Part shown: one piece after another, positions 1-7,201 of the stretch
Position numbering within the stretch: the stretch's first letter is position 1
How the letters are laid out: each line of letters opens with the position of its first letter
From: a virus
Length of the DNA: 34,603 nt
Virus record (IMG/VR): IMGVR_UViG_3300046003_008060
Coordinates: 1 to 34,603 of that record
Strand: one strand, 5' to 3'
Notes under the pieces: model-generated
Database searches by the model: none
Seen by the model: the letters and a program-made list of their open reading frames with translations, nothing else
Told to the model about the DNA's origin: nothing
Position numbers and translations under genes: made by a program

Positions 1-47
1 AGCACGACGCCTCACGACACCCCACCGCTCCCCAGGTTTCGACGGCG

Positions 48-69
48 ATACGGTACAGATACGGTACAG
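48..69. repeat. Tandem 11-bp direct repeat downstream of integrase
   Basis: ATACGGTACAG occurs twice in direct succession (48-58 and 59-69), ending 3 bases from the integrase stop codon. Short repeats beside an integrase gene can be integrase arm-binding sites or part of an attachment site, so this is a candidate component of the left att region. No second att copy can be compared inside the window. The repeat itself is certain; its role is inference. Confidence 0.45.
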
Positions 70-72
70 CCC

Positions 73-1266
73 TCAGCGGCGCCGCATCGGGATCACGTCG
101 GCGGGCACCTCGGGCGCCAGCGCCGCGGCGAGTCCCATGTCCACCGCGGGTCGCGCGTCGTCGGAGCGGTAGCGCCCGAGGTAGCGCTGCGTCGTCTCCA
201 GGTCGGCGTGCCCGAGCAGCCGCTGGACGTCGCGCACGCTCACCCCCGGGCGCCGGCTCATCTCCGTGGCGAACGTCCGCCGCGCGTCGTGCATCCCCGG
301 GGCATCGCCCGGGAGCCTCGCCCTCGCCCACGCCGCGGACAGCCTCGCCTCGATCCAGTGCCCCCCGAGCGCGAGCGCCTTGCCCGAGAGACCAACGGCG
401 GACTCCCGCCAGGTCGCCAGCTCGATCGCGAGCGCCGCCACGGACGCGGGCACCGGTACGTCGCGCTCCTCGCGGTCCTTCGGTCGCCACGACCCCCAGG
501 CGCGCACCCGCACCACGTCCCGGCCCACGTCCTCCGCGCGGAGGTGCCGCAGCTCGTCCACCCGGAGGCCGGTCTGGACGGCGACGGCGACGAGGAGCGC
601 CGCCCCGCGGGCGTTGGCGCGCTCGGTGGCCTCGTTGGCGCGGACGGAGGTCGACCGGGGCGGGCGCCCGAGCTCGCGGATGACGGCCCCCCACTCGTCG
701 GGCGTCGGTATCATGGGGTCGCGGTTGCGGGCGACCTCGCGCAGGTTCTTCCACCGCGAGAGCGCGCCCTCGTCACAGAGCGGCGGGTGCCTGCGCGCTG
801 CCCATCGGGCCATGGCGCGGGCGACCTGGATCGTGCGGTTGATGGTGGAGTCCGCCGTGCCCTCGCGCTGCTGGGCCTCGACGTAGCGGGCGAGGGTGTC
901 GGCGCTAATGTGGTCGATGTCGCGGACGCCGATGGCGCCGAGGAACGCGGCGAGGCGATACGCGACGTTCTCCGCGTGGCGGGCGCTCCACCGGCTGCGG
1001 TTCTCCGCGCCGAAGAGCTCGGAGAGGCGCGTCAGATCCCCTTCACGGCCCGCAGCAGCCGCGCGCGGGTCGAGTTCGCCTGCTCCGAATCGCTGGGCTG
1101 CGGCGCGGTAGGCGTCGGCGTGCGAGGTGCCGTCGAGCGGGAGCCCGAGCGATTGCCTCCCCTGCCCCGGGGCCTGGCACCACCACTGCGCGCCGCGGGG
1201 GTAGACGTGGAGCACCCCGCGTTTTCTTCGAGCCACCGCAGGAGCGCGCTTCGCAGGAGTCGCCAT
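73..1266 (-). CDS. int: Tyrosine recombinase / phage integrase
   Basis: The 397-aa product is a site-specific recombinase of the lambda integrase family, expected to integrate and excise the prophage. Residues about 17-60 look like an arm-site-binding N-terminal domain and 85-160 like the core-binding SAM-like domain. The catalytic domain shows Arg235 (TGLRVDELRHL), a likely Lys263, His326-x-x-Arg329 (HDARRTFAT), His353 (LLGHADLETTQ) and nucleophile Tyr362 (QRYLGRY), so all catalytic positions are present. The ATG at 1266 lies deep inside the upstream excisionase-like frame. It is kept because the arm-type domain begins immediately after it. The gene is the last of the leftward early operon, which places the attachment site near the window's left edge. 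Confidence 0.95.
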   Translation of the reverse strand: MATPAKRAPAVARRKRGVLHVYPRGAQWWCQAPGQGRQSLGLPLDGTSHADAYRAAAQRFGAGELDPRAAAAGREGDLTRLSELFGAENRSRWSARHAENVAYRLAAFLGAIGVRDIDHISADTLARYVEAQQREGTADSTINRTIQVARAMARWAARRHPPLCDEGALSRWKNLREVARNRDPMIPTPDEWGAVIRELGRPPRSTSVRANEATERANARGAALLVAVAVQTGLRVDELRHLRAEDVGRDVVRVRAWGSWRPKDREERDVPVPASVAALAIELATWRESAVGLSGKALALGGHWIEARLSAAWARARLPGDAPGMHDARRTFATEMSRRPGVSVRDVQRLLGHADLETTQRYLGRYRSDDARPAVDMGLAAALAPEVPADVIPMRRR

Positions 1267-1400
1267 TGACCGCCGACCTTCACCGCGGGCACCTCACCCG
1301 CAAGGGCTCCACGGTACATCACCGCGGGCGACACGCGGCAGAGCGCCGCCGCCTCGGGGATCGTGAGCACCTCGGGCGTGGCGAGAGCGGCGTCAGCCAT
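1032..1400 (-). CDS. Excisionase-like HTH DNA-binding protein
   Basis: Residues about 10-60 form a MerR/excisionase-type winged helix: LTIPEAAALCRVS, then an AVKVGGQWRLLRSALLRWLEE wing and helix. Such proteins bind DNA beside att sites and steer integrase towards excision, or act as regulators. ATG 1400 is chosen because it overlaps the stop of the upstream 60-aa gene by 8 bases. The frame stays open about 60 residues past the domain, so the last 235 bases overlap the integrase start in another frame. That tail is Arg/Pro/Ser-rich low complexity and is probably not conserved. Family assignment is good; the excisionase role rests on its position next to int. Confidence 0.75.
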   Translation of the reverse strand: MADAALATPEVLTIPEAAALCRVSPAVMYRGALAGEVPAVKVGGQWRLLRSALLRWLEENAGCSTSTPAARSGGARPRGRGGNRSGSRSTAPRTPTPTAPQPSDSEQANSTRARLLRAVKGI

Positions 1401-1575
1401 CGGGCTTCTCCTTCGGCACATTCAAAAGCATCTCGGCGCCGCACGAGCACTTCGCGAGCACCCGCATCAGGCTGACCATCTTCGACAGCGACAGCGGCTG
1501 GTGAATGTCCACCGCCAGGTGCGTCTTGCCGTCCCCCGCCTTCGGGCAGCGGGCGCGCATCATGGGGTCACCCAC
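1393..1575 (-). CDS. Small hypothetical protein with CxC motif
   Basis: A 60-aa product starting at GTG 1575. An AGGAGG Shine-Dalgarno six bases upstream supports this start over the internal ATGs at 1563 and 1560. It contains one early Cys (MRARCPK) and a CSCG motif near residue 44, which might hold a metal, but there is no recognisable family. It overlaps its neighbours on both sides by 8 bases and so belongs to the leftward operon between a 99-aa unknown and the excisionase-like gene. Confidence 0.6.
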   Translation of the reverse strand: MGDPMMRARCPKAGDGKTHLAVDIHQPLSLSKMVSLMRVLAKCSCGAEMLLNVPKEKPDG

Positions 1576-1867
1576 GACCCACCTCCTGCGATCGCATCCA
1601 CTCGGCCGCCGCCCTCGCCGCGTCGTTCACCGTCACCGCGGGGCCGTGGCGCGTCGCCCGGCCACCCACGGTCAGGTGCAGCGCGAGCCGCGGCGAGGTG
1701 CGCTCGGTCGCCAGCACGCACACGGCGGAGTCCAGCGCGATCAGGGAGACGCCGTCGGAGGTCGAGCCAGGGACGCGCCACGACGCCACGCCGGGGTGCG
1801 TCTCGGTGGGGGCGCCGAGCTCGGCGCGCAGGGCGTCGAGGGCGGCGGCGAATGCGCCCGGCGTCAC
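1568..1867 (-). CDS. Hypothetical protein (99 aa)
   Basis: The start is GTG at 1867, forming a GTGA overlap with the preceding gene's stop. The product (VTPGAFAAALDALRAELGAP...) is a soluble alpha/beta protein with a central segment rich in alternating hydrophobics (GVSLIALDSAVCVLATER). No family was recognised. A much longer extension upstream in this frame is Arg-rich and reads as a shadow of the neighbouring gene, so the short form is preferred. Confidence 0.6.
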   Translation of the reverse strand: MTPGAFAAALDALRAELGAPTETHPGVASWRVPGSTSDGVSLIALDSAVCVLATERTSPRLALHLTVGGRATRHGPAVTVNDAARAAAEWMRSQEVGRG

Positions 1868-2253
1868 CGCAACACCTCCCCGCGCTTGATCGCCTCGGCG
1901 CAGATCTCTGCAACGCATCGGCCGACGACGTTGCCGTAGCCTCGCTCCCGCGCCGCCACCTCCCGGCACACCGCCGCGCACCGGGCGCGCTCTGCTGCGA
2001 CGGCACGGTCGACGGCGACCATGAGCCCGTCGAGCGACGCGAGGGCGGTGTCGACCGCGAGCACCGGGTCGAGCGCGCACCCGGTGCCACCGCGCACGAC
2101 GCGCCGCGTGAGTCGGCGGATCTCGTCGACGCACGGCGCCATCGCAATCGCTTGCTCGCGCCAGTAATCGCGGTCTGCGCGCTCTGCTGCAACGGCTGCG
2201 CGCACCGCCTCGGCGAGGGCGCCGTCCATGGTCGCCGCTGCGTGGTCCGTCAT
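1864..2253 (-). CDS. Hypothetical helical protein (129 aa)
   Basis: ATG 2253 overlaps the stop of the upstream 427-aa gene (ATGA), and the gene's own stop overlaps the next start (GTGA). The sequence is Ala/Arg/Glu-rich and mostly helical (ALAEAVRAAVAAERADRDYWREQA, then AVAAERARCAAVCREVAARERG), possibly forming coiled coils. It resembles the short helical proteins of unknown function common in early regions of phages from high-GC hosts. No function is proposed. Confidence 0.65.
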   Translation of the reverse strand: MTDHAAATMDGALAEAVRAAVAAERADRDYWREQAIAMAPCVDEIRRLTRRVVRGGTGCALDPVLAVDTALASLDGLMVAVDRAVAAERARCAAVCREVAARERGYGNVVGRCVAEICAEAIKRGEVLR

Positions 2254-3533
2254 CGCCCAGCCTCCTCGTGATCCCCGTCGAGGCTGTCGTGCGAGCAGCG
2301 GCGCGCCCTGTTGTAGAGGCGCACCCGGAGGTCCGCGCGACGAGCCCCGCCCCAGCGCTTCCTCCACTCCGGCGAGGTCATCAGCGCCCCACCGGGCTTC
2401 TCGGGGTTGCTGGCCCAAGGCTTCCAGTGCCCGTCGGGCTGCAACGCCACCGCGACGAGAGCGCCTTGCTGGGCGAGCGCGTCGGCCTCGGGGATGGCCA
2501 CGCCTCGGTGCGGGTGACCCTTCGAGCCGGGCGCGGGCTTCGGGGCCTTGGGGGCCTTGGCCTTCTTCGGCGCGACCGCGACCGGCGCCTCGGGGCCGAC
2601 GTGGAAGGCGAAGCCATCTTCGCGCGCCAGCTCGCACACGATCCCTGCGACGCTCTCCGGCACGTCTGCCGCGGTGACGTGCTCGCCGCGCACCTCCCAG
2701 GTGAGCTCGGTGTCTACGTCGGGATGCTCGTAGACCTCGCGCCCCACGTCGGTGAGCTCGCCGAAGGGCCGGGCCGGGAGCCAGAGGCGGTAGAGGGCCG
2801 GCGCGTCCTCGTCCTCGGCGACCGGGGCGACCGGCGCGGGCGCCTGGTGGTGTTGCGCCACCCACCAGCCGTCGTCGCCAGGAACGCCGCGGTAGCGGGC
2901 GGAGGGCGAGAGCAGCACCCGGCCGCACTCGACCCGCGCGCTGTCCAGCCACGCCACCATGGGGTCGCCGTCGACGTCCAGCACCGCGCCGCAGGAGTCC
3001 TCCCCGTCGCTGGCGACGAGGCCCAGCACGGCGCGCTCCGTACCCGCCCACATCACCAGCGAGCCCACCCGCAGGAGGTGCGAGGGTGCGGTGGGGGCGC
3101 GCAGGTCGAAGCACCCGGGCAAGAAAGCCATCAGCGCGTCGGCGACCGAGGCCGGGACCACCGTGCGCCACGGGCCCTCGTCGGTGACGCCGGTCCACAG
3201 CACCGCGGTCGAGGCGTCGAGCACCTCCACCGGAGGCATCGGCTCCCAGCCGGCGATCGCCACCAGCCCCACCATGGCGTTCGAAGGCGGGGCCGGGGCG
3301 ACGGGCACCGGCGCTTCAGTGACGCCAGGGAGCCCGAGCTGCCGCGACGGGGCGACGGCTGCAACGGGCACCGGCCGCTTGCGGGCCGTGAAGGTCGCCA
3401 CGGTGCCCTCGGGCGTGCACCAGTCGATGGTGGTGCGCTCGGCAGTGGCCACCAACCTCATCTGCGACCCCTCGACGGCGCCCCGCAGCACCAGGGCGAT
3501 CATGGAGCGGAAGTCCCGCGTCGCGGCGCCCAT
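2250..3533 (-). CDS. Hypothetical protein (427 aa), early operon
   Basis: The start ATG at 3533 shares its last base with the stop of the RecT-like gene (TGATG), implying translational coupling. The protein has a compact N-terminus (MGAATRDFRSMIALVLRGAVEG), a Pro/Val/Ala linker near residue 70, and a central beta-rich region with several Trp. A Lys/Ala/Pro linker (PKKAKAPKAPKPAPGSKG) precedes a C-terminal segment with a basic end. I recognise no family. Coupling to a recombination gene suggests DNA metabolism, but this is only contextual. Confidence 0.7.
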   Translation of the reverse strand: MGAATRDFRSMIALVLRGAVEGSQMRLVATAERTTIDWCTPEGTVATFTARKRPVPVAAVAPSRQLGLPGVTEAPVPVAPAPPSNAMVGLVAIAGWEPMPPVEVLDASTAVLWTGVTDEGPWRTVVPASVADALMAFLPGCFDLRAPTAPSHLLRVGSLVMWAGTERAVLGLVASDGEDSCGAVLDVDGDPMVAWLDSARVECGRVLLSPSARYRGVPGDDGWWVAQHHQAPAPVAPVAEDEDAPALYRLWLPARPFGELTDVGREVYEHPDVDTELTWEVRGEHVTAADVPESVAGIVCELAREDGFAFHVGPEAPVAVAPKKAKAPKAPKPAPGSKGHPHRGVAIPEADALAQQGALVAVALQPDGHWKPWASNPEKPGGALMTSPEWRKRWGGARRADLRVRLYNRARRCSHDSLDGDHEEAGR

Positions 3534-4954
3534 CACGCGGCCTTCCCAAGCTGCGAAGCCGTCGTGACCGTCGCAGCCGCCCCGCGCTGGGCAGCGGCCT
3601 TCCGCGGCCCCTCCTCGGCCCAGGCCGCGACGTCGAGCTGGTGGATGCGCAGCGGGGTGCGGTAGCCGGAGCTGTTCGCGGGCGTGATCGCCTGGAGACG
3701 CCAGCCGGCGAGCTCCACGAGGTGGCTGCTCAGGCGACCGTACTTCCGCACCGCGTTCTCCACCTCGGTGCGGCTGCTCTTGCCCTCGAGGTACTCCCGC
3801 CACTCGTCGCGGGTGCGAGCGGCCTCCGGCGCCAGGCGCATCGTGGCGCCCGCGCTCTCCGCCGGGGCGACGCTGCCACCCGCCGACGTGGCGGGGGTGC
3901 TCGCGCGCGGGGCGTCGGTGCCCGTGGGCGTCGTCGGCGGGGTGGGCGCGAGCGCCGCCTTGATGCGCGCCGCAGCGTTCTCGACCCCGAGGTCGCTGCA
4001 CGTCGCCACGGCGGCGGTCTTCACGCGCGTGGGGGCGTCCATGCCCCCGGCGCGGCGCAGGATGCGGGCGACGTCGGCCACGACCCCGTCCCCGTCCTCG
4101 TCGTCGCCGTGGCGGGTGACCGCCGCGAGGCTGTCGTGCGCAAGCACCGTTACGTCGGGCATCGTCCCGCCGATCAGCGCCGCGGCCTCCACCGCATTCA
4201 GGTGGTAGCCCAGGGCGCCGACGCGGGCGACCACCGCGGCGGTGATGGGCTTCGCCGCGGTGCCGCCGAGGTCGTGGCGACCGTAGACCACGCGCACCCC
4301 GGCGAGGTCTGTGGCGTCAGCGAGGTCGGCAACGAAGGCCGCGAGCGCGTCCGGCGCCGCGAGCTGCGCGGGGGCGTCGTCGCGGACGAGGGTGACCGCG
4401 GGAGCCTCGTCGTGTGTGGCGGGGTCGGCGTCGAGCTCGCCCTCAACGAACACACCGAACATCACGTCTGGGTAGACGATGCGGGCGATCTCCGACGAGC
4501 ACCGCGCGCGGAGCATCGCGGCGGGGTAGGTGTTCCAGTTGCCCTTCGACGCGAGGCCCGCCTTGCGCGCCATCGCGATCGTCCAGGTGTGGCGGTAGGG
4601 CGCCTGCTGGCCCTTGCGGTGCGTCTCGATCACGCACCGCTCGTCCGTCGTCTCGGCCACCGTCCACCGCAGGCACTGCCCCGACTTGAGCACCACCGCG
4701 ACGAGCAGGTCGCTCGACAGTACGCTCTTGCCTTCGATGACGTGGATGCCACGCAGCGCCGCCACGGGCGACAGCCCGAGCGAGGCGCCAGTCAACATGA
4801 TCACCAGCGCCGCGTCGGGCGACGCCACCTTGAACAGCCGCGAATCAATGCACCGCTTGGCAAGGCGCTCCAACTCGCTGAAGTCGCGCGGCTCAAACGC
4901 CGCCATGCCCGCCGACCCTGCCCGCTGCATCCCAACTTCGTGTTCCGTGGTCAT
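3533..4954 (-). CDS. RecT/Bet-family single-strand annealing protein
   Basis: The 473-aa product matches the style of phage RecT-type annealing proteins over roughly residues 25-175. Features include ASPDAALVIMLTGASLGLSPVAALRGIHVIEGKSVLSSDLL, a conserved TWTIAMARKAGL stretch, and YPAAMLRARCSSEIARIVYPDVMFGV. These proteins anneal complementary single strands during phage recombination and replication. The C-terminal half is an acidic, Ala-rich region with a few Ser/Thr/Pro linkers, making it longer than a typical RecT of about 270 aa. An AGGAG ribosome site lies six bases before ATG 4954. No adjacent RecE/YqaJ exonuclease is visible; the VRR-NUC and DnaQ-like nucleases are elsewhere, on the plus strand. 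Confidence 0.82.
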   Translation of the reverse strand: MTTEHEVGMQRAGSAGMAAFEPRDFSELERLAKRCIDSRLFKVASPDAALVIMLTGASLGLSPVAALRGIHVIEGKSVLSSDLLVAVVLKSGQCLRWTVAETTDERCVIETHRKGQQAPYRHTWTIAMARKAGLASKGNWNTYPAAMLRARCSSEIARIVYPDVMFGVFVEGELDADPATHDEAPAVTLVRDDAPAQLAAPDALAAFVADLADATDLAGVRVVYGRHDLGGTAAKPITAAVVARVGALGYHLNAVEAAALIGGTMPDVTVLAHDSLAAVTRHGDDEDGDGVVADVARILRRAGGMDAPTRVKTAAVATCSDLGVENAAARIKAALAPTPPTTPTGTDAPRASTPATSAGGSVAPAESAGATMRLAPEAARTRDEWREYLEGKSSRTEVENAVRKYGRLSSHLVELAGWRLQAITPANSSGYRTPLRIHQLDVAAWAEEGPRKAAAQRGAAATVTTASQLGKAA

Positions 4955-5065
4955 CGTCGTCTCCTGTCGTTGATCGTTGAAGCGTCCGGCGCTCCGGTGA
5001 CGGACGGGGGCGCCCTGGGGTTGGGGCGCGTCCGCAAGTCGCCGCAGCCCCGGAGGGCGGCGCGC
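4955..5065. other. Short intergenic gap before the RecT-like gene
   Basis: A 111-base gap in an otherwise tightly packed leftward operon. It holds the RecT ribosome-binding site and a short inverted repeat (CGTCCG at 4983-4988 with CGGACG at 5001-5006, 12-base loop). No T-tract follows, so it is not a convincing terminator. No promoter with a good -35 was seen. Confidence 0.3.
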
Positions 5066-5506
5066 TCAGCCCCGCTGTCGGGCCTCGGCCGCGGCGATCT
5101 CCGCGCGGAACCCGCGCAGCTCGTCGGCGGTCATCCGGCGCAGCGCGGCCATCAGGTCGCGGTGGGCCCGCCGGGCGGTGGGGACCGGGTCGCAGCCGCA
5201 GGGCACCGACACCAGGATGCCGCCGCACCGGGGGCAGCGCTGCGAGGGCGGCGGCGGCACCGTGGCGACGCCGTTGACCGCGTCGAGGTCGCAGAGCCCG
5301 CAGGACTCGGCGCCCTCCGGAAGGCCCGCGCGGGCGCAGGGGCAGCGCACCGTGATCGTCGGCGCGGTCACCAGCACCATCTCGTAGAGGCCCGCCAGCT
5401 GGCGGCAGCTCGCGCAGGCCCCGTGCTCGATCTCCACCGGGTAGCAGTCGTGGCCGCAGCTCGTGCACTCGACCGTCTCGCGGTCGTCGCCCGGGGTTCC
5501 GATCAC
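5066..5506 (-). CDS. Cys-rich multi-zinc-ribbon protein (146 aa)
   Basis: The GTG start at 5506 overlaps the upstream stop as GTGA. Many paired cysteines are present: CTSCGHDC, CASC, CPCARAG, CGLCDLD, CPRCGG and PCGCDP, consistent with two or three zinc ribbons in the first 110 residues. A helical basic tail follows (RRAHRDLMAALRRMTADELRGFRAEIAAAEARQ). Small zinc-ribbon proteins of early phage operons often bind nucleic acid or host RNA polymerase. The specific role here is unknown. Confidence 0.7.
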   Translation of the reverse strand: MIGTPGDDRETVECTSCGHDCYPVEIEHGACASCRQLAGLYEMVLVTAPTITVRCPCARAGLPEGAESCGLCDLDAVNGVATVPPPPSQRCPRCGGILVSVPCGCDPVPTARRAHRDLMAALRRMTADELRGFRAEIAAAEARQRG

Positions 5507-5832
5507 CGTGCACCGCCCATCTCGCGGGTCACCCGCGCGGCCCAGCCCTCGACGCTCTCGCCGGTGAGGTCGACGATCATGTCGAGCGCATCCGCCCCGT
5601 CGTCGGCGCCCATCGCCCGGGCCGCCCGCATCGCCGCGGTGTACTGGCACCGCTGGTCATCGTGGCGGGCCAGCGCCCGAACGTCGTCGGCGATCTCGGC
5701 CCACTCCTCGCGGGTCGCCGCGGTGAGGCACGCGCGGGCCGCGCACCGAGCGCCGAGGCCGCGGACCAGGTCGGCGAGGTCGTGGCGCACCATCGCGGTG
5801 AAGCTCGGGCCCAGCATAGCGGGGGCGTTCAC
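5503..5832 (-). CDS. Hypothetical protein (109 aa)
   Basis: The GTG start at 5832 overlaps the upstream stop (GTGA). The product is helical with two isolated Cys pairs (ARCAARAC) and a stretch around ATREEWAEIADDVRALARHDD. It resembles no family I can name. Longer in-frame extensions upstream are Arg/Pro-rich and read as shadow, so the start is set at the coupling site. Confidence 0.6.
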   Translation of the reverse strand: MNAPAMLGPSFTAMVRHDLADLVRGLGARCAARACLTAATREEWAEIADDVRALARHDDQRCQYTAAMRAARAMGADDGADALDMIVDLTGESVEGWAARVTREMGGAR

Positions 5833-6035
5833 GCGGCCTCCTGGCGGGCGGACTCGATCTCCCGGTCGGCGTCGACGCGGGCCATCTGCCACGCGATGAA
5901 CTCCTCCGTCGCCAGGAGCTCGTGCTCGAGCTCCACCTGGGCGCGCAGGGCCAGCTCCGCGTCGCGGTGGTCGTAGTGCTCGGCCAGGGCGGCGTCGAAG
6001 GGAGTCGGGGGGTCGCTGAGGGTGAACTTTCGCAT
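5829..6035 (-). CDS. First gene of the leftward operon, hypothetical (68 aa)
   Basis: The product (MRKFTLSDPPTPFDAALAEHYDHRDAELALRAQVELEHELLA...) is acidic and almost entirely helical. GGAGG lies five bases before ATG 6035, and the strong PL-like promoter ends about 40 bases upstream. It would therefore be the first protein made from the leftward transcript. The position is that of lambda early leftward regulators or host-takeover proteins, but no sequence similarity supports a role. Confidence 0.65.
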   Translation of the reverse strand: MRKFTLSDPPTPFDAALAEHYDHRDAELALRAQVELEHELLATEEFIAWQMARVDADREIESARQEAA

Positions 6036-6076
6036 CGGGGCCTCCAGCCCGCGGCGAGTGGCCAGCGGGTAGAGAA

Positions 6077-6105
6077 ACCCTATCGACGTCTATTGGCGTT
6101 GTCAA
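6077..6105 (-). promoter_or_regulatory. Leftward early promoter (PL-like)
   Basis: On the minus strand, TTGACA (6105-6100), a 17-base spacer and TAGGGT (6082-6077) form a strong sigma70-type promoter, unusual in such GC-rich DNA. The start would fall near 6070, giving a leader of about 35 bases with a proper GGAGG site before 6035. The -35 sits inside a 20-bp box (6090-6109) that is 19/20 identical to the box at the rightward promoter, which implies common repression. Confidence 0.75.
6087..6099 (-). promoter_or_regulatory. Operator-like motif, copy 1 (in PL spacer)
   Basis: On the minus strand this reads ACGCCAATAGACG. It matches the consensus ACGCCRRTAGWCG shared with 7166-7178 (minus) and 7208-7220 (plus). 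It fills most of the spacer of the leftward promoter, so a bound protein would block RNA polymerase. It is probably a binding site for the repressor or the Cro-like protein. Confidence 0.6.
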
Positions 6106-6111
6106 CAACTG

Positions 6112-6129
6112 GCGTAGACACGCCTACGC
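6112..6129. promoter_or_regulatory. Perfect inverted repeat beside PL, probable operator
   Basis: GCGTAG-ACACGC-CTACGC is a perfect 6-6-6 dyad just upstream of the PL -35 and 9 bases from the IrrE-like stop codon. A 14/18 match lies in the PR promoter at 7212-7229, read on the minus strand. The related copy at PR and the lack of a following T-run favour an operator over a terminator. Confidence 0.6.
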
Positions 6130-6138
6130 GGAGCGACG

Positions 6139-6615
6139 CTAGGCTATGACGGCCGTCATATCGATGCGTAGCGCCGCGGCCCACCAGGGCATCCCGGTCT
6201 CGGCCGCAAGCCGCACGGCCGTGAGGTCGCCCGCAGCCCGCAGCCGTCGCAGGAGGGACTCCGGCGCGGCGAGGGCCAGCGCGAGCGTCCACACGTCCCC
6301 GTGGGCGTCGGGAAGCCCGGCCTTCGCGAGCATCCAGTGCGCGAGCTCGTGCAGGATCAGGATCAGCACATAGGCCGGGTCACCCCGCGGGCGGACATAG
6401 ATGCCCTGCGACGTGACGAGGCCGTCGACCCCGTGGGGCAGCTCAGGGTCGAGCGTCACCGAGGCCTTCTGGCCGCGGGCGAGTCCCTCCGCTCCGTCGC
6501 CGTCGCGGGCCTCCCACGCCTGCTCTGCCATGGACTCAATCACGCCCGGCGAGACGTTCCGTGTGCCGCCCCTGGTCTCGGATGCCGCCTCGACGGCAAC
6601 CACGCACGCGCTCAT
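6139..6615 (-). CDS. ImmA/IrrE-like metallopeptidase
   Basis: The 158-aa product contains ILILHELAHWML with His89-Glu90-x-x-His93, the zinc-binding HExxH signature of the ImmA/IrrE peptidase family (PF06114-like). It is followed by an acidic helical C-terminus. In ICEBs1, ImmA cleaves the adjacent HTH repressor ImmR to switch on excision. Here the gene follows the repressor gene on the same strand after a 60-base gap, and the repressor has no self-cleavage domain, so an equivalent partnership is likely. The length is typical for short ImmA-like proteins. The activity is inferred from motif and neighbours. Confidence 0.78.
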   Translation of the reverse strand: MSACVVAVEAASETRGGTRNVSPGVIESMAEQAWEARDGDGAEGLARGQKASVTLDPELPHGVDGLVTSQGIYVRPRGDPAYVLILILHELAHWMLAKAGLPDAHGDVWTLALALAAPESLLRRLRAAGDLTAVRLAAETGMPWWAAALRIDMTAVIA

Positions 6616-6675
6616 CAGCCTCGACGGTACGCGCCGCCCGCGGGGTGGCTAGGGCAGAATCCCGGCGCGGACGTC

Positions 6676-7146
6676 CTATGTCACGGGCGGTGTCTCGTGC
6701 CGGAGGATGTAGCGCGCCAACTCCGCGACGGACGAAGGCGTCGGCGGGGCTGTCAGTACCGGCGCGGCGTTCGCGAGCCGCTGCCACACCCACTCGGGCA
6801 GCGACGGCTCAATGGACTTCGCGGCGCGCAGGAGCGCGGGCCAGTTCGCGAGATTGAGGAAGCGGGCGACGCCCGACCTCATATCCGACTGGATATCCGG
6901 GGCCTGCGGCGATGCCCCGCCGTCCATCTCGCCGCGCCCGGTGCGTAGCCAGGTCGCGTCGACCTCGAGCGCGGCCGCTACCTTGTCGAGCGTGCGGGCC
7001 TCGACGCGGGCGTCAGGGTTCGCGTCCAGCTTCGCGAGCAGCGACGACACCGTGGAGTGAGAAAGCCCCGCCGCCTCGGAGAGCGAGCGGGCCGACATCC
7101 CACGGGTCTCGATCAGCCGGCGGATGCGTTCGGCGGTGTCGCTCAC
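6676..7146 (-). CDS. CI-like HTH repressor lacking a peptidase domain
   Basis: The 156-aa product carries an HTH_XRE domain in residues 4-72 (TAERIRRLIETRGMSARSLSEAAGLSHSTVSSLLAKLD, then KVAAALEVDATWLRTGRG). The C-terminus shows no S24/LexA Ser-Lys peptidase motifs; instead it has a hydrophobic helical tail ending LARYILRHETPPVT. It is presumably the lysogeny repressor acting on the operators at 6087-6129 and 7166-7229. GTG 7146 is chosen because the HTH starts there and a promoter-like -10 ends 6 bases before it, suggesting a leaderless message as for lambda cI from PRM. An in-frame ATG at 7239 would add 31 residues running through PR and is less likely. Confidence 0.82.
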   Translation of the reverse strand: MSDTAERIRRLIETRGMSARSLSEAAGLSHSTVSSLLAKLDANPDARVEARTLDKVAAALEVDATWLRTGRGEMDGGASPQAPDIQSDMRSGVARFLNLANWPALLRAAKSIEPSLPEWVWQRLANAAPVLTAPPTPSSVAELARYILRHETPPVT

Positions 7147-7152
7147 CTGCGA

Positions 7153-7181
7153 ACGATCGCCCCGCCGTCTACCGGCGTCGA
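7153..7181 (-). promoter_or_regulatory. Candidate repressor-maintenance promoter (PRM-like)
   Basis: On the minus strand, TCGACG (7181-7176, 4/6 to consensus), 17 bases, then GATCGT (7158-7153, 3/6) ends 6 bases before the repressor GTG. It is weak, as expected for a promoter needing activation, and it contains one copy of the 13-bp operator motif (7166-7178). The geometry matches the leaderless rightward promoter. Confidence 0.35.
7166..7178 (-). promoter_or_regulatory. Operator-like motif, copy 2 (upstream of repressor)
   Basis: On the minus strand this reads ACGCCGGTAGACG, matching consensus ACGCCRRTAGWCG at every position. It lies 20 bases before the repressor start codon, where a bound repressor could regulate its own gene. 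Confidence 0.55.
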
Positions 7182-7201
7182 TGGGGTCTCGTGCGCGGTT
7201 G

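Noticed and set aside
208-1269. Long plus-strand open frame opposite the integrase
   Set aside because: Arg/Pro/His-rich shadow of a high-GC gene; the opposite strand encodes a complete integrase with all catalytic residues.
4983-5006. Rho-independent terminator before the RecT gene
   Set aside because: Only a 6-bp stem with a 12-base loop and no T-tract; it also lies inside an operon.
3641-5899. A 752-aa plus-strand open frame
   Set aside because: Low-complexity Arg/Gly/His composition and opposite to well-supported RecT-like and zinc-ribbon genes; a GC-driven artefact.
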